The translations under genes and the position numbers were made by a program. Of a DNA stretch of 47,426 nt, positions 24,856 to 34,104 are shown piece by piece. Each line of letters starts with the position of its first letter. The first letter of the stretch is position 1. The notes beneath the pieces were generated by a model. It was not told the DNA's origin, made no database searches, and saw nothing but the letters and a program-made list of their open reading frames with translations. The stretch covers positions 1-47,426 of the forward strand of contig CACEWP010000009.1 in NCBI GenBank assembly GCA_902563305.1, given 5' to 3'. The stretch is from an uncultured Alphaproteobacteria bacterium (GTDB lineage Bacteria > Pseudomonadota > Alphaproteobacteria > Methylaequorales > Methylaequoraceae).

Positions 24856-26099
24856 TTCAATATCTTTCTTAATTTATATATTGATTCATCAGATCTTAAT
24901 TTACAAAGTTTCTTGAAGTTATTAACAGTTTTTAAGTTTAATTTTCTATCTTTTAAAAGCTTTGAAATAATTTCAATGAGCTGATCTTTGTTTTTAGCTT
25001 CAAATCCTGCTTGATATTTTATTATATCTTTTTTGATTTCTTTGAAATTATACATGTGGGGACCAAATATTAATGAACAATTAAAATCTTTAGTCTCAAT
25101 CGGATTGTGTCCACCATTTTTACTAAATGATCCACCAACAATAGCTATTTGAGATAATTTAAAAAAAACCCCTAATTCACCGAAAGTATCAACAATTAAA
25201 AAATTAGAATTGTGACTTTTAAAGGTGTAATTAGTTTTTAAAATATAAGAAACTTCTTGTTTTTTAAATTCACTTGTAATGCTTCCTAATCTATTTATGT
25301 GTCTCGGAATAATTATAAAAAATAAATCTTTAATTTTTTTTGATAAAATTTTATAGCTCTCAATGAACATCTTTTCTTCGTCTTTATGAGAGCTAAATAG
25401 AGTGATTACTTTCTTAAATTTTAGTTGTTTTTCAAATTTATTAAAAAGTGAATTATCAATATCCAATTTTTGCGATAAAAATTTGAGGTTTTCTATGTGA
25501 CTTAAATTTCTAACTCCAAGTAATTTAAATCTTCTAATAGATTCTTTATCTTGGACAAAACAGTTATCAATTAATGGAAATATTGATTTAGATAAGAAGT
25601 TAAATTTTGTCCAATTGCTAAATGATTTTCTTGAAATTCTAGCATTTAATAAAGTTAATTTTATTGAATTGTTTTTAATTATAGAAAAAATATTTGGCCA
25701 GATTTCAGATTCTATAAATATAACTGAATTGGGTTTCCAATATTTAATGAAACTTTTAATTACAAAACTTATATCAACAGGAGTAAAGATAACTATAAAA
25801 AAACTTTTCATTCTATATAATAATTCATAAGAGGTGATAGTAGAAGTGCTGAAAAGTATTATACAATTTGGTTTAACTTTTTTTATTTCTTCGGCAATCA
25901 TTATCCCTGTTTTTGATTCCCCAATACTTACTGCATTAATCCAAATTAATTCTCCATTTGGTCTTTTTTCTTTTGAAAGAAAAAACTTTTGAAGAATACT
26001 TAATGTAGTTTCTTTGGATAATAATAGTCTTAAAAAAAAGAAAATAAAAATAGGTAAATATAATAAATTTGACAGAATTCTGTATATTGTTATCCACAT
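24852..26099 (-). CDS. waaA: Kdo transferase (lipid A)
   Basis: Adds 3-deoxy-D-manno-octulosonate to lipid A precursor. The 415 aa protein has an N-terminal membrane anchor, the acceptor motif LIWINAVSIGESKTG with its Glu, ESEIWPN, and the donor-site motif NGGHNPIETKDF followed by GPHMYNFKEI, all typical of the GT30 family. Kdo synthesis genes are not in the window. It lies between the DUF374 acyltransferase gene (2-nt gap) and lpxK (4-nt overlap), the usual alphaproteobacterial order. Confidence 0.93.
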   Translation of the reverse strand: MWITIYRILSNLLYLPIFIFFFLRLLLSKETTLSILQKFFLSKEKRPNGELIWINAVSIGESKTGIMIAEEIKKVKPNCIILFSTSTITSYELLYRMKSFFIVIFTPVDISFVIKSFIKYWKPNSVIFIESEIWPNIFSIIKNNSIKLTLLNARISRKSFSNWTKFNFLSKSIFPLIDNCFVQDKESIRRFKLLGVRNLSHIENLKFLSQKLDIDNSLFNKFEKQLKFKKVITLFSSHKDEEKMFIESYKILSKKIKDLFFIIIPRHINRLGSITSEFKKQEVSYILKTNYTFKSHNSNFLIVDTFGELGVFFKLSQIAIVGGSFSKNGGHNPIETKDFNCSLIFGPHMYNFKEIKKDIIKYQAGFEAKNKDQLIEIISKLLKDRKLNLKTVNNFKKLCKLRSDESIYKLRKILK

Positions 26100-26101
26100 A
26101 A

Positions 26102-26755
26102 TTATTTTGTAAGATTATCTGATAACATAGTTATTCTATTCATTTCTTTTTCAAGAATTTTTTTATTTTCTTTGCTTGTTTTTTTTTTATCAAATTTAAA
26201 GGGATTTCCCCAAACAGCTACAAATTTATTCAAAGGGGGTACAAAAATAAACTCATCCCAGGTTTTTAACTTAATTTTAAATTTAGCTGAATAGCTTAAT
26301 GGCAATACAGTTACATTAGTCTTTTTTAGCAGTGACATAAAACCGTCTTTTATTTCCTCATTTGGTCCTCTAGGACCGTCAGGTGTAAAACCTAATATAT
26401 TATTATTTTCAATTAGATTGATTATTTTTTTTAAGGAAGATAATTTTTCTTTTCTAGCAGATCCTCTAATAGTTTCAATTCCAAGATGAGAAACAGCTTC
26501 CGAAATTATTTTTCCATCTGAATGTCCTGATATTAACATTTTAAAAGGTTTTTCCCAATTCCAGCAGAATACTGACATTAATAACCTGTTATGCCAAAAG
26601 CAAATAATTACACTCTTGTTTTTATTAATTAGATCTTCTACAATTTCAGAGTTTTTACTAAACCATATAGATGTTTGAAAGCATATTCTTAGATACATTG
26701 AAATAACCCATCCTAAAAAAATTTGAAAGTATTTATTTTTAAAAATTTTTTTCAT
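26102..26755 (-). CDS. DUF374 acyltransferase-like protein
   Basis: 217 aa protein of the DUF374 family, related to lysophospholipid acyltransferases. It has one N-terminal hydrophobic segment, then CFWHNRLLMSVFCW, SGHSDGKIISEAVSHLGIET followed by IRGS, and GFTPDGPRGPNEEIKDG, the HxxxxD-like and PDGPRGP signature blocks. Position between msbA and waaA points to acylation of lipid A or a related envelope lipid, but the substrate is not established. The ATG lies 17 nt inside the upstream msbA gene, indicating translational coupling. Confidence 0.85.
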   Translation of the reverse strand: MKKIFKNKYFQIFLGWVISMYLRICFQTSIWFSKNSEIVEDLINKNKSVIICFWHNRLLMSVFCWNWEKPFKMLISGHSDGKIISEAVSHLGIETIRGSARKEKLSSLKKIINLIENNNILGFTPDGPRGPNEEIKDGFMSLLKKTNVTVLPLSYSAKFKIKLKTWDEFIFVPPLNKFVAVWGNPFKFDKKKTSKENKKILEKEMNRITMLSDNLTK

Positions 26756-28511
26756 TTTTTTTGAATTGCAATTCGTGAAGATGTTTATAAATTTTTGAAC
26801 TTTTAATTAAACTTGAATGTTTACCAACATCAACAATCTCACCATTATTCATAATTATAATACGATCAGCATCCATTACTGTTGATAATCTGTGAGCTAT
26901 TATTAATGATGTTTTATTTGATATTAATTTATCTAAAGAGTCTTGAATCTTTTTTTCAGATTTTGAATCTAGAGAAGATGTTGCTTCATCTAATAGAAGA
27001 AATGGAGAATTTCTTATAAATGCTCTTGCAATTGCTATCCTTTGTTTTTGGCCTCCAGAGAGTCTAGTTCCATTTTCGCCGACTACTTCATTAAAACCTT
27101 TTGGAAATTTATTTATAAATTCACTGCAATGCGCTTTTGAACATGCATTTTTAAGATCTTTATCAGAATACATTTTTGCACCGTAACAAATATTATATTT
27201 TATTGTTTCGTCAAATAATACAATTTCTTGGCTGACCAATGAGAAATAATCTCTTAAAAAATTAAAACTCAGTTCTTTTATATCTACTCCTCCTATTTCT
27301 ATTTTTCCTTTTGATGGATCAAAGAATCTTGGTAATAAATTCATTAGAGTTGTTTTTCCAGCTCCTGAATACCCAACTAGAGCTATTCTTTCACCATTAT
27401 GAATTTCTAAATTGATATTTTTAAGAATTAATTTTGTTGAATTAGGGTATTTAAAAGACATTTTAGAAATTCTTATATTATTTTTTAAATTAAGGTTTAG
27501 GTCATTATCTTTAGGGAACTTTGATTCTTTTATCAAAGTTTTCTTATCTATAATTTCAAAAACTCTTTCAGCCGAAGCCATAGCTATTTGAAGTGTTGCA
27601 TTTAAACTTGCAAGAGACTTGATTGGTTGATAAGCCATTAACAGGGCTGTTAAAAATGAAAAAAAAGTTCCTGGAGTGGTTTGGTCCTGAATGACCTGAC
27701 TTCCACCAATAAATATTATACCACCAATTGCTAATCCACTAATTATTTCCATTAATGGTCTTGCAATTGAATTGACTTTTGTGGATTTATAAGTCAAATC
27801 AAATATATTAAAAATTTCTTTGTCAATTCTTTTTGATTCAAAATTTTCAGAGTTAAAAGCTTTAATAGTTTTTATTGCAGAAAATGATTCGGATAATTTT
27901 GAAGTTAATAATCCAAAACCAACTTGAGTATTTTTAGATATTTTTCTTAATCTTTTTCCAATTCTTCTTATCGGATAAATTGCAACAGGAAAAATAAACA
28001 GAGCTATGAAAGCAAGTTTTGCATCGTGATAAAACATTACACCAACAAGAAAAATGAAAGTTAAAGAATCTTTAATTATATTTATAATAACATTATGAAC
28101 TCCTCTAGATAATGAACCCACATCTGCAATAAATCTTGATACTAAGGTTCCTGAATTGATCTGGTTGTGATAAGACAAATCACATCTAACAGCTGACTTA
28201 AACATTTGATTTTGTATATCTGCAACTAATTTGTAACCAATGAAACTCATAAAAATTGACTGAAAGTAAGACGCTAGTCCTTTGACTATAGCAATAATAA
28301 TTATAGCGATGGGGATTATAATAATTAGAGTACGATTTTTATTAATAAAAATTTCATCCAGTACTGGTTGCATCATCCATGCATTTAATGCAGTTGCTGC
28401 GGCAACAATTATCATACAAAACATAGATATGATTAATTTCGAATAATGTTTCTTTACGTAATCAGAGAAAAGACGTTTTAGAAGTTTGGAAGTATTTTTA
28501 TTATTTTTCAT
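26739..28511 (-). CDS. msbA: MsbA-like lipid exporter ABC transporter
   Basis: Half-transporter of 590 aa with an N-terminal six-helix membrane domain and a C-terminal ATPase. Walker A is GYSGAGKTTLMN, the signature is LSGGQKQRIAIARA, Walker B is FLLLDEATSSLD, and the H-loop is IAHRLST. A DUF374 acyltransferase gene, waaA and lpxK follow directly, supporting flipping of lipid A across the inner membrane. A multidrug exporter of the same family is the main alternative. It overlaps the upstream cysQ-like gene by 11 nt and the downstream acyltransferase by 17 nt. Confidence 0.88.
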   Translation of the reverse strand: MKNNKNTSKLLKRLFSDYVKKHYSKLIISMFCMIIVAAATALNAWMMQPVLDEIFINKNRTLIIIIPIAIIIIAIVKGLASYFQSIFMSFIGYKLVADIQNQMFKSAVRCDLSYHNQINSGTLVSRFIADVGSLSRGVHNVIINIIKDSLTFIFLVGVMFYHDAKLAFIALFIFPVAIYPIRRIGKRLRKISKNTQVGFGLLTSKLSESFSAIKTIKAFNSENFESKRIDKEIFNIFDLTYKSTKVNSIARPLMEIISGLAIGGIIFIGGSQVIQDQTTPGTFFSFLTALLMAYQPIKSLASLNATLQIAMASAERVFEIIDKKTLIKESKFPKDNDLNLNLKNNIRISKMSFKYPNSTKLILKNINLEIHNGERIALVGYSGAGKTTLMNLLPRFFDPSKGKIEIGGVDIKELSFNFLRDYFSLVSQEIVLFDETIKYNICYGAKMYSDKDLKNACSKAHCSEFINKFPKGFNEVVGENGTRLSGGQKQRIAIARAFIRNSPFLLLDEATSSLDSKSEKKIQDSLDKLISNKTSLIIAHRLSTVMDADRIIIMNNGEIVDVGKHSSLIKSSKIYKHLHELQFKKNEKNF

Positions 28512-29289
28512 TAAGTTTAAAAAGTAATTTATTGATTAATTTATGATTTCCAGCAATGACAGAGTCGATTTTCATATGTGGACTATTATAAATCATTTTT
28601 TTTCCTAATATACTTTTTAATACTCCTCCAGCTTCTTCTAAAATTAGTTGAGAAGCAGCAATATCCCAGTCATTTTTTTTTGTAAAACTCATTGCAATAT
28701 CAACCTTTCCCTTAGCAACCAAAGCTATTTTATAAGCTATAGAACCCATTTTAATAATATTTTCTTGATGGAAGCAATCATATTCCTTTACATTTGCAAC
28801 CTCTGAACTACTGATTGCACAAATTGAGGAAGAAAGATTCTGTTTGTTACTAACATTTAGTCTATTTTCGTTGCAGTAAGCTCCTTTATTTTTGATTGCA
28901 AAGAAAAGTTCCTCTGTTTCAGGGTTTAATACAATTCCTAGGACCGGTATATCTTTTTTTATTAATGCTAAAGAAATTGTGTATTCAGGTTTACCATTGA
29001 TATATGATCTTGTACCGTCAATTGGATCCAAACACCAAAAAAAATCAGAACTATATCTTGATTTGTTATCTTCCGACTCTTCGGAAACCCAACCGTAATC
29101 TGGTGTTTTTTCTTCAAAAAATATCTTCAGAAAATTATCTATAGTCACATCTGCATTTGTTACAGGTTGATTTTTTGATTTATATTTAACTGAAATATTT
29201 TTTTTTAGTCTTTTAGCTATTTTACCTGCTTCCAGAACCGCCTTCCTTGATTCATCTTCTATAAAAGATGGAAACAAAAATTCAGACAA
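28501..29289 (-). CDS. cysQ: Inositol monophosphatase family phosphatase (CysQ-like)
   Basis: Mg-dependent phosphatase of 262 aa. Metal-binding residues are visible in WVSEESED (Glu70/71), LDPIDGTRSYINGKPEYTI (Asp88, Asp91) and NDWDIAASQLILEEAGG. CysQ, which recycles 3'-phosphoadenosine 5'-phosphate, is the best match by neighbourhood (pmbA upstream, lipid A genes downstream in other alphaproteobacteria), but SuhB- or HisN-type activity cannot be excluded from sequence alone. The start is TTG at 29289, directly after the pmbA stop with no gap. Confidence 0.78.
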   Translation of the reverse strand: MSEFLFPSFIEDESRKAVLEAGKIAKRLKKNISVKYKSKNQPVTNADVTIDNFLKIFFEEKTPDYGWVSEESEDNKSRYSSDFFWCLDPIDGTRSYINGKPEYTISLALIKKDIPVLGIVLNPETEELFFAIKNKGAYCNENRLNVSNKQNLSSSICAISSSEVANVKEYDCFHQENIIKMGSIAYKIALVAKGKVDIAMSFTKKNDWDIAASQLILEEAGGVLKSILGKKMIYNSPHMKIDSVIAGNHKLINKLLFKLNEK

Positions 29290-30630
29290 TTATTTGCCAC
29301 CAAGAGTTAAATTTTCAACAAAACATGAAGGTGCGTTTAGACCAAAATCGAACTGAAGATCATCAGCAGGAATTAAAGATAAAAAAATATCTTTAAGATT
29401 ACCGGCTATTGTAATTTCAGATACCGGGAAACATATTTCACCATTTTCCACCCAAAAACCAGATGCACCTCTGCTATAATCACCATTAGAATAATTTATA
29501 GAGCTACCCATTAATTCTGTCACAAGTAGACCTTTTTTTAAAGATTTTATCATATCAGATTTAGAAATTTTCCCATTTTCCATAAATAAATTCGAATAGG
29601 ACACAGATGGAATAGATGAGACTGATCTTGATGCGTGTCCAGTTGGTTTATGATTTATCTGTTTTGCAGAACTTAAAGAATTAAAAAAGAAGTTTAGAAC
29701 TCCGTTTTGAATAAGAATTTTTTTTTCAGACTTAATTCCCTCGCAATCACAGATCCTTGATCTCAATTTTTTTTCCAATAAAGGATTATCAACTATAGAA
29801 ACTTGTTCATTAAAAATTTTCTTATCAATTTTATTTTTAAGAAAACTTATACCTTTAACTATAGATGGAGCATTGGAGGCAGTGAATAAATTTCTTAAAA
29901 GACTAGAAGAAACCTTTGAATCAAAGATTACGTCTGATTTACATGTTTTTAACTTTCTTGAGTTCAATTTTTTTACAGCCTTTTCTGAAACTTGTTTACC
30001 AATTTTTTTAAAGTCTCCTAAATCTTTGAAGAAAACTTTAGATTTGTAGTCATATTCTCTTTCCATTGATCCCTTAGAACCAGAAAGAACTGCTATAATA
30101 AAATCACTGTGTGTTTTTTCCATTTCTATTTCTAGCCCATTTGAACCCATAAGTAGGAATGAATTTCTTGAATAGGCTATTTCAGCACCTTCCGAATTTG
30201 TAATCTTGTTGTTTTCTAATGCGCTTTCTTCAAGTTTTAGAACATTATTTTTTATTTGATTTAAGGACGGTTCAAAAGGGTCTGAGACTTCAAGTTTTTT
30301 TATCAGTTTTTCATCAATTTTTCTTATATCTTTTTTTTCTGCTAGACCACAATATTTATTTTTGGGGACAACCTTTGCCATACCAACAACTTTTTCTAAT
30401 AAATAATCAATATTTTTTTTTTCTAAATTAGTTGTAGATACAATGGATTGTCTCTTATTTACAATTGCTCTAATTCCAACTTCACTCACCATAGATTCTT
30501 CAGTTTTCTCTATTTTTCCAAGTCTCGATGCACTACTCAATGTCTTAATTTTTGAAAAATATACATCCGATTCCTGACAACCCATTTTTTTCAGTCGTTT
30601 TAGAATATCTTTTAAAGAATTTTTATCCAT
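29290..30630 (-). CDS. pmbA: TldE/PmbA metalloprotease subunit
   Basis: Non-catalytic partner (TldE) of the TldD/TldE protease, which in E. coli matures microcin B17 and degrades peptides. The 446 aa protein has the PmbA fold: SEVGIRAIVNKRQSIVSTTN near the N-terminus, IFDSKVSSSLLRNLF in the middle, and YSNGDYSRGASGFWVENGEI near the end. It lacks HExxxH, as expected for TldE. The catalytic partner tldD is in the same window at 34097-35500. First gene of the minus-strand unit running to lpxK. Confidence 0.92.
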   Translation of the reverse strand: MDKNSLKDILKRLKKMGCQESDVYFSKIKTLSSASRLGKIEKTEESMVSEVGIRAIVNKRQSIVSTTNLEKKNIDYLLEKVVGMAKVVPKNKYCGLAEKKDIRKIDEKLIKKLEVSDPFEPSLNQIKNNVLKLEESALENNKITNSEGAEIAYSRNSFLLMGSNGLEIEMEKTHSDFIIAVLSGSKGSMEREYDYKSKVFFKDLGDFKKIGKQVSEKAVKKLNSRKLKTCKSDVIFDSKVSSSLLRNLFTASNAPSIVKGISFLKNKIDKKIFNEQVSIVDNPLLEKKLRSRICDCEGIKSEKKILIQNGVLNFFFNSLSSAKQINHKPTGHASRSVSSIPSVSYSNLFMENGKISKSDMIKSLKKGLLVTELMGSSINYSNGDYSRGASGFWVENGEICFPVSEITIAGNLKDIFLSLIPADDLQFDFGLNAPSCFVENLTLGGK

Positions 30631-30689
30631 AAGATCTTAATTTATATTTTAATTTGCTATAAATACAATATAGGAATACTATTTTTTTT

Positions 30690-30875
30690 ATGAGTTATTA
30701 TGTAGTAGGCGGAACTTTTAAAGATACTTCTTTTGAAGAGTTTGAAGATGAGTCCAAAAAAGAAAAATACGGCCCTTTTAAAACTTTTGAAGATGCTAAA
30801 CAGTTGTGGGAAAAAATATCTTGGGAAAATGTTGATAATTGTAATATTCGATACATAATTTTACCTCATAAGTAA
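30690..30875 (+). CDS. DUF4170 small protein
   Basis: 61 aa protein of unknown function. It reads MSYYVVGGTFKDTSFEEFE, then KYGPFKTFEDAKQLWEKIS and NVDNCNIRYIILP, which matches the DUF4170 pattern of Gly-Gly near the N-terminus, a central AxxxW and the terminal xxRYxI strand. It is a little shorter than the roughly 80 aa typical form. DUF4170 genes commonly sit beside cysQ and lipid A genes in alphaproteobacteria; here it has its own plus-strand unit, divergent from pmbA by 59 bp and overlapping the end of ubiA by 10 nt on the opposite strand. Confidence 0.8.
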   Translation: MSYYVVGGTFKDTSFEEFEDESKKEKYGPFKTFEDAKQLWEKISWENVDNCNIRYIILPHK

Positions 30876-31753
30876 TATTGAATAGTCATTAATATCGAAA
30901 CCACACCTCCAAAAATAATATTTGATTTAAAAATATCCATTAAATTCAAACCTTTTTTAAAAGCAAAAAATTGTCTTAACAGAAAATAAGCAATGATGGA
31001 GCTACAAAAAAAATTAAACAAATTATTTGAATAGTTTTTAAAAAAGAAGGTAGAAAAAAAAATAAAACTTAAAAAATAGATCAATAATAAATAATTTTTT
31101 TTATTTTCAAAAAGAATTGATAATGACTTTAAACCTAATTTTTTGTCCTCCTGTATATCTTGGAAACCATATACAGTATCATAGGCAATTGTCAGAAAGA
31201 CTCCTGCAAAATATAGGTATAAAACTGATGTACTGAAACTTTCTGATTGGCTAATGTATCCAATAATAATTCCCCAATTAAATATTAATCCTAAAATAAC
31301 TTGAGGGAAATAAGTAAATCTTTTGAATAGAGGATAAATAATAACAAATGGAATGATAATAAAACTTATAACTATAATTTTAATTTCAAACTGTATAACA
31401 ACAATTAATCCAATTAGTAATTGGAAAAAAATAAAAAAAATTGATTCTCTAATATCTAATTTACCTGAAGCCAATGGTCTATTTTTTGTTCTTTTGATTT
31501 CTTTATCATAATTTTTATCAAAAATATCATTTACACAACATCCAGCTCCTCTCATTACAAATGAACCGATTGTGAGGAAAATCAAATCTTGAATGGTATT
31601 AGTCCTAATAACATTGGCACTTAGACACCCCCAATAGCATGGCCACATTAATAAAAGTGCTCCTACTGGACTGTTATAACGTCCAAGAATTAATAAATTC
31701 TTGCATTTTTCCTTAATTTTTTTAAACATATTTTCAAAATTCCTCAATTTCAT
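30866..31753 (-). CDS. ubiA: 4-hydroxybenzoate polyprenyltransferase
   Basis: Membrane prenyltransferase joining the polyprenyl tail to 4-hydroxybenzoate in ubiquinone synthesis. The Mg-binding site NDIFDKNYDKEIKRTKNRPL has Asn75, Asp76, Asp79 and Asp83. The second site is in YDTVYGFQDIQEDKKLGLKS. About eight to nine membrane segments and 295 aa fit UbiA. Ubiquinone feeds the oxidase genes further along. The ATG at 31753 is only 9 bp from the divergent rsmE start; an internal ATG at 31729 would leave 33 bp and still keep all motifs. Confidence 0.94.
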   Translation of the reverse strand: MKLRNFENMFKKIKEKCKNLLILGRYNSPVGALLLMWPCYWGCLSANVIRTNTIQDLIFLTIGSFVMRGAGCCVNDIFDKNYDKEIKRTKNRPLASGKLDIRESIFFIFFQLLIGLIVVIQFEIKIIVISFIIIPFVIIYPLFKRFTYFPQVILGLIFNWGIIIGYISQSESFSTSVLYLYFAGVFLTIAYDTVYGFQDIQEDKKLGLKSLSILFENKKNYLLLIYFLSFIFFSTFFFKNYSNNLFNFFCSSIIAYFLLRQFFAFKKGLNLMDIFKSNIIFGGVVSILMTIQYYL

Positions 31754-31762
31754 AACGATGAT

Positions 31763-32467
31763 ATGTCCAAAATAAGAATATACTTAGAAAAAGAAATTAT
31801 TAAAGGTCAGAAAATTTTACTTGATCATAATCACATACACTATCTAAAAAATGTTATGAGAAAAAAAAGCGAAGAAAAAATATTTGTTTTTAATCAAGAC
31901 TCAGAATGGGAGTGTAAATTGAATTTTTATAACGAGAAAACTCTCACTCCAATTAATTATGTTAGAAAGAAAAACATGATACCTGATATTTCTTTATACT
32001 TTGGTATAGTAAAAATTAAAAATGTTAATACTCTAATAGAAAAAACTTCAGAAATCGGAGTTAAAAAAATTATTCCAATCTTGACAGAATTTTCTTCTAA
32101 AATATACCCTAAAATTAATAGATTAAAAAAAATATCTATTGAAGCAATCGAGCAAAGTAACTCTATTTCTCTTCCTGAAATTTCAGAAGTTCAAACACTT
32201 AAAGATGTATTGGAGGAGTGGGATGAAAACAGAATAATTTTTTTTTGCGATGAAAAGGGTGGAAATCCAATATTTGAGTCGCAATTAAAGCTCAAAAAAT
32301 TTAAAAAAATTGCCATTTTTGTTGGCCCGATTGGTGGTTGGTCCTCTTCAGACAGAGAATTATTTAAAAATAAAAAAGTTTTCAAAATTAGTTTGGGTGA
32401 TAATATTCTCAAGGCTGATACAGCTGCAATCTATTCATTATCTTGTATAAGGGCTTTGCTAAAGTGA
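31763..32467 (+). CDS. rsmE: 16S rRNA (uracil1498-N3)-methyltransferase
   Basis: SPOUT-class methyltransferase for U1498 of 16S rRNA. Visible: the N-terminal PUA-like part with HYLKNVMRKKSEEKIFVFN, KTSEIGVKKIIPILTEFSS, IEAIEQSNSISLPEI and the knotted SAM site FVGPIGGWSSSDRELF with SLGDNILKADTAAIYSLSCI. Length is 234 aa. A ubiA-rsmE-gshA neighbourhood is usual in alphaproteobacteria. It shares the GTGA junction with gshA downstream. Confidence 0.94.
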   Translation: MSKIRIYLEKEIIKGQKILLDHNHIHYLKNVMRKKSEEKIFVFNQDSEWECKLNFYNEKTLTPINYVRKKNMIPDISLYFGIVKIKNVNTLIEKTSEIGVKKIIPILTEFSSKIYPKINRLKKISIEAIEQSNSISLPEISEVQTLKDVLEEWDENRIIFFCDEKGGNPIFESQLKLKKFKKIAIFVGPIGGWSSSDRELFKNKKVFKISLGDNILKADTAAIYSLSCIRALLK

Positions 32468-33801
32468 CAGGAAATTTATCTAAAGAAAATCTTATTGAGA
32501 AACTTTCAAGTGGATGTAAAAATAAAGATGATTGGAGAATAGGAACTGAACATGAGAAATTTGGCTTTAAAAAAAAAGATTTAAGCCCGATAAATTTTAA
32601 TGATATTCAAAATATTTTTTTAAATTTAAGCTCTAAATTTAATTGGATTAAAATCGAAGAAAATGGAAATATAATTGGGTTAAAAAAGAATAAATCGTCT
32701 ATTACACTCGAACCAGGTGGTCAGATAGAACTGTCTGGAGCTCCTCTAAAAAGTTTATTTGAGACCTGTAAAGAAGTTAATCAACATCATGATGAGTTGA
32801 ATACGGTTTGCAGAAATTCTGAAATTGAATTTATGGGTATGGGTGTTTTACCAAAATGGGGATTGAAAGATCTAAAATTAATGCCAAAAAAAAGGTATCA
32901 AATTATGAGTCAATATATGCCAAAGGTAGGTAATAAAGGTTTGGATATGATGATGAGAACTACGACGATCCAAGCAAACTTTGATTTTATGTCTGAATCC
33001 GACATGATAAAAAAACTTAGAGTGGCGCAAGCAATTCAACCTGTAATTTTAGCATTATATGCAAATTCGCCATTTGTAGAGGGGAAACTAACTAAATATC
33101 TAAGTTATAGGTCATATATTTGGACTAAAACAGACAGGGACAGATGCGGATTACTTCCATTTATTCACGATGAAAATTTCTCGTTTGAAAGATATGTAGA
33201 CTTCGCACTCGATGTGCCAATGTATTTTATAATTAGAGATGAAAAATATATTGATCTTTCGGGACAAAGCTTTAGAGATTTCCTTGGAAATAGAATTAAA
33301 TTTCAAGAAGATATTCAACCAACTATTTCTGATTGGGAAACTCATTTGACAACAATTTTCCCAGAGGTAAGGTTGAAGTCTTTTATTGAATTGCGGGGTG
33401 CAGATGGTGGGCCGTGGTCAAGAGTATGCGCTCTTCCCGCTTTTTGGACAGGAATTCTATATGATCAAGATGTATTAGATCAAGTTTCTGATATTGTAAA
33501 TAATTGGAGCTTTGTTGAAATAAAAAACTTCTATAGTGATGCAAGAACAAAAGGGTTTAAATCATACTCACCTAATAATGAGAGTCTTCTCGATTTTGCA
33601 AAAAGAATGATAAATCTTTCATCTCGTGGATTGAGAAATAGAAATATCAAGTTATCAGGTAAGACTGAAGATTCCTTTTTAGAACCATTAGAAAAAATTA
33701 TTAACTCAGGGGTAACTCCGGCCGATAACTGGAAAAAATTATATTTAAATCAATGGTCTAATAATATTGATATGTTATACAAAAATAATTATTTTAAATA
33801 A
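32464..33801 (+). CDS. gshA: Glutamate-cysteine ligase (plant/alphaproteobacterial type)
   Basis: Makes gamma-glutamylcysteine, the first step to glutathione. Motifs include GTEHEKFGFKKKDLSPI, ITLEPGGQIELSGAPL, MRTTTIQANFDF, ELRGADGGPWSRVCALPAFW and SRGLRNRN, typical of the GshA type shared by plants and alphaproteobacteria rather than the E. coli type. I choose the GTG at 32464, which overlaps the rsmE stop as GTGA and yields about 445 aa; a TTG at 32443 would add seven residues. gshB is not in the window. Confidence 0.94.
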   Translation: MTGNLSKENLIEKLSSGCKNKDDWRIGTEHEKFGFKKKDLSPINFNDIQNIFLNLSSKFNWIKIEENGNIIGLKKNKSSITLEPGGQIELSGAPLKSLFETCKEVNQHHDELNTVCRNSEIEFMGMGVLPKWGLKDLKLMPKKRYQIMSQYMPKVGNKGLDMMMRTTTIQANFDFMSESDMIKKLRVAQAIQPVILALYANSPFVEGKLTKYLSYRSYIWTKTDRDRCGLLPFIHDENFSFERYVDFALDVPMYFIIRDEKYIDLSGQSFRDFLGNRIKFQEDIQPTISDWETHLTTIFPEVRLKSFIELRGADGGPWSRVCALPAFWTGILYDQDVLDQVSDIVNNWSFVEIKNFYSDARTKGFKSYSPNNESLLDFAKRMINLSSRGLRNRNIKLSGKTEDSFLEPLEKIINSGVTPADNWKKLYLNQWSNNIDMLYKNNYFK

Positions 33802-33804
33802 TTT

Positions 33805-34104
33805 ATGAGTAAATCACACAAAATTAATAATATTAGAAGTGAGATAGATACAATTGATCTCAAAATACTAGAACTTATATCTGACAGAAAAGAGTTAGTT
33901 ACTAAAATAGTTGAGTTTAAAGATAGAGATCAGATTATTGATCAGGATAGAATTGATAAAATTCTAAAAAGATTGGATAATGAGGCAAAAAAGAGAGGCA
34001 TTCCTCCAGATTTGGTAAGAAATCTTTGGAAAAGTATGATAGAATCGTTTATTGAATACGAAGAGGAAATATTTGACGAATCACACAAAAAAAAAATTAG
34101 ATAG
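33805..34104 (+). CDS. Chorismate mutase (AroQ type)
   Basis: Stand-alone 99 aa AroQ-fold chorismate mutase, converting chorismate to prephenate for Phe/Tyr synthesis. The all-helical pattern is clear: IRSEIDTIDLKILELISDRK (first helix with catalytic Arg), ELVTKIVEFK, and IPPDLVRNLWKSMIESFIEY. It begins 3 nt after gshA, so it is probably the last gene of the rsmE-gshA operon. Its last 8 nt overlap the end of the convergent tldD. No prephenate dehydratase is fused or adjacent. Confidence 0.88.
   Translation: MSKSHKINNIRSEIDTIDLKILELISDRKELVTKIVEFKDRDQIIDQDRIDKILKRLDNEAKKRGIPPDLVRNLWKSMIESFIEYEEEIFDESHKKKIR

Noticed and set aside
24852-30630. A complete novel envelope system from pmbA to lpxK
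   Set aside because: Each gene belongs to a known family, and I know of similar gene order in other alphaproteobacteria; nothing new is added here except the compact overlaps.
30630-30639. TAAGATCTTA palindrome at the pmbA start as an operator
   Set aside because: A single 10-bp palindrome in AT-rich sequence, without tandem copies or promoter alignment, is not enough.
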